Of a stretch of 6,978 bases of DNA, positions 5,969 through 6,978 are shown one piece after another. The position numbers were made by a program, and so were the translations under genes. The notes below the pieces were generated by a model. It worked only from the letters and a program-made list of their open reading frames with translations, made no database searches and was not told the origin of the DNA. Source of the stretch: Ruminococcaceae bacterium UBA5450 (GTDB taxonomy: Bacteria; Bacillota; Clostridia; Oscillospirales; Acutalibacteraceae); contig DIQY01000037.1 of NCBI GenBank assembly GCA_002424295.1, forward strand, positions 1 through 6,978, read 5' to 3'. Each line of letters starts with the position of its first letter. The stretch's first letter is position 1.

Positions 5969-6978
5969 ATGCAGATGACGGTAAAAGAAGCTGCAGAGGC
6001 TTGCAGTGGAAAGATTCTCTGCGGAAACCCCGCAGCATTGATTACATCGGTCTGTACGGATAGTCGGCAGGCAGGGGTAGGCTCGCTTTTTGTCCCGATT
6101 TGCGGAGAACACACCGATGCGCATATTTATATTCCGGCAGTTTTTAAAGCAGGTGCTGTTGCTACTTTCACGCAGAACCATCAGTCGATGCATGACAGTC
6201 ATGCGTGGATTGCAGTGCCGGATACCTTGAAAGCGCTGCAGACGCTTGCCGCTGCGTATCGTAGAAAGTTTTCTCTTCCGGTGATTGGGATTACAGGGAG
6301 TGTCGGAAAAACAACGACCAAGGAAATGGTAGCATTGGCGCTTTCTTCTGAACTCAAGGTAATGAAGACACAGGGAAACCAGAACAGTCAGGTTGGCTTG
6401 CCGCTTACAATGTTTCAACTGGAAGAGAATCAACAGGCGGCAGTGATCGAAATGGGCATGAGTCAATTTGGAGAGATGAGCCGTCTTGCGGAAATTGCAG
6501 CACCAAAGTATGCGGTGATAACAAATATTGGAATTTCTCATATTGAAAATTTACATACACAGGAGAATATTCTGGCACAGAAACTGCATATTACCGATCA
6601 ATTTCAAGAAAACTCCGTCCTTTTTTTAAATGGAGATGATCCACATTTAGCTTCTTTGCGAGGAAAGCTTCCCTTTGAGAAAATCTATGTCGGTACGTCT
6701 GAAGAATGTGACTATCGGGCCAAAAACGTTCAAATGGAGAATGGGCATACTCGTTTTCTTGTGAATCATGGAAAGTTGGAATGGTCGGTCGATCTGCCGG
6801 TTCTCGGTACCCATCATGTGATCAATGCAATGTTGGGGATTGCAGTGGCAGAAAAGCTGGGAGTATCCGCTGAAAACGCAATTTGTGCTCTGAAAAATTA
6901 TCGTCCGCTCGCGATGCGTCAACAGATTCATGAAGCAAACCGTATTACAATTATTGATGATTCCTATAATGCCAGCCC
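5969..6978 (+). CDS. murF: UDP-MurNAc-tripeptide--D-alanyl-D-alanine ligase MurF (3' partial)
   Basis: Cytoplasmic ligase that joins D-Ala-D-Ala to the UDP-MurNAc-tripeptide made by MurE, using ATP. The frame stays open to the window end, giving 336 residues; the family is usually about 450, so roughly the last quarter is missing. Visible motifs: CTDSRQ (29-34) in the substrate domain, P-loop GITGSVGKTTTKEM (107-120), GNQNSQVGLPLT (136-147), IEMGMSQFGEM (160-170), ITNIGISHIENL (184-195), LNGDDP (220-225), GTHHVINAMLGIAVAE (280-295), and RPLAMR...TIIDDSYNAS (312-336) entering the C-terminal domain. AAAGG (5959-5963) lies 5 bases before ATG 5969; ATG 5975, 11 bases from the site, is an alternative start. 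It begins 8 bases after the murE stop, so the two are co-transcribed. Confidence 0.95.
   Translation, partial: MQMTVKEAAEACSGKILCGNPAALITSVCTDSRQAGVGSLFVPICGEHTDAHIYIPAVFKAGAVATFTQNHQSMHDSHAWIAVPDTLKALQTLAAAYRRKFSLPVIGITGSVGKTTTKEMVALALSSELKVMKTQGNQNSQVGLPLTMFQLEENQQAAVIEMGMSQFGEMSRLAEIAAPKYAVITNIGISHIENLHTQENILAQKLHITDQFQENSVLFLNGDDPHLASLRGKLPFEKIYVGTSEECDYRAKNVQMENGHTRFLVNHGKLEWSVDLPVLGTHHVINAMLGIAVAEKLGVSAENAICALKNYRPLAMRQQIHEANRITIIDDSYNAS

Noticed and set aside
5903..6541. Long minus-strand open frame (212 codons) opposite the end of murE and the start of murF.
   Set aside because: It is antisense to two well-supported Mur ligases, rich in Cys, His and Arg with no recognisable domain, and has no clear ribosome binding site; it is a shadow of the coding frame.

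Overview
The window looks like a piece of chromosome from a Gram-positive, low-to-moderate GC member of the Clostridia, probably Oscillospiraceae/Ruminococcaceae-like. This is inferred from the LysM-G5-M23 wall hydrolase, the DUF421-DUF4363 gene pair, strong AGGAGG-type ribosome binding sites, consensus sigma-A promoters and slightly AT-rich composition. No mobile element, CRISPR array, tRNA or rRNA gene was seen. Genes are tightly packed; no gene-free stretch exceeds 300 bases.

Layout. (1) Bases 1-1257, plus strand: the 3' part of a secreted M23 endopeptidase with LysM-like and G5 regions; its N-terminus lies before the window. (2) 1276-1323: a strong hairpin plus T-run that probably ends both this gene and the convergent one. 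(3) 1325-2068, minus: an alpha/beta hydrolase with a complete catalytic triad and its own near-perfect sigma-A promoter (2118-2146) containing repeats that could be operator sites. (4) 2168-2219: a perfect 19-bp hairpin that ends the next minus-strand unit. (5) 2241-3295, minus: a two-gene unit, DUF421 (YetF-like) membrane protein followed by a DUF4363 protein with a 4-base ATGA overlap. (6) A divergent intergenic region (3296-3441) with an extended -10 promoter reading right. (7) 3442-6978, plus: an apparent operon of a divergent family 2 glycosyltransferase, murE and murF, the last cut by the window end.

How the genes fit together. MurE adds the third stem-peptide residue and MurF the D-Ala-D-Ala dipeptide to the UDP-MurNAc peptidoglycan precursor. 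The M23 enzyme cuts finished peptidoglycan outside the cell, so the two ends of the window share a cell-wall theme, though they are separate transcription units. The glycosyltransferase heads the murE-murF unit but lacks the usual GT-A DXD metal-binding motif and the usual downstream acidic pair, so its role is open. The MurE carries DNSR where meso-DAP enzymes have DNPR.

I did not find a clearly new multi-gene system. The most interesting points are the atypical glycosyltransferase coupled to murE-murF, the MurE motif variant, and the repeat-rich hydrolase promoter.
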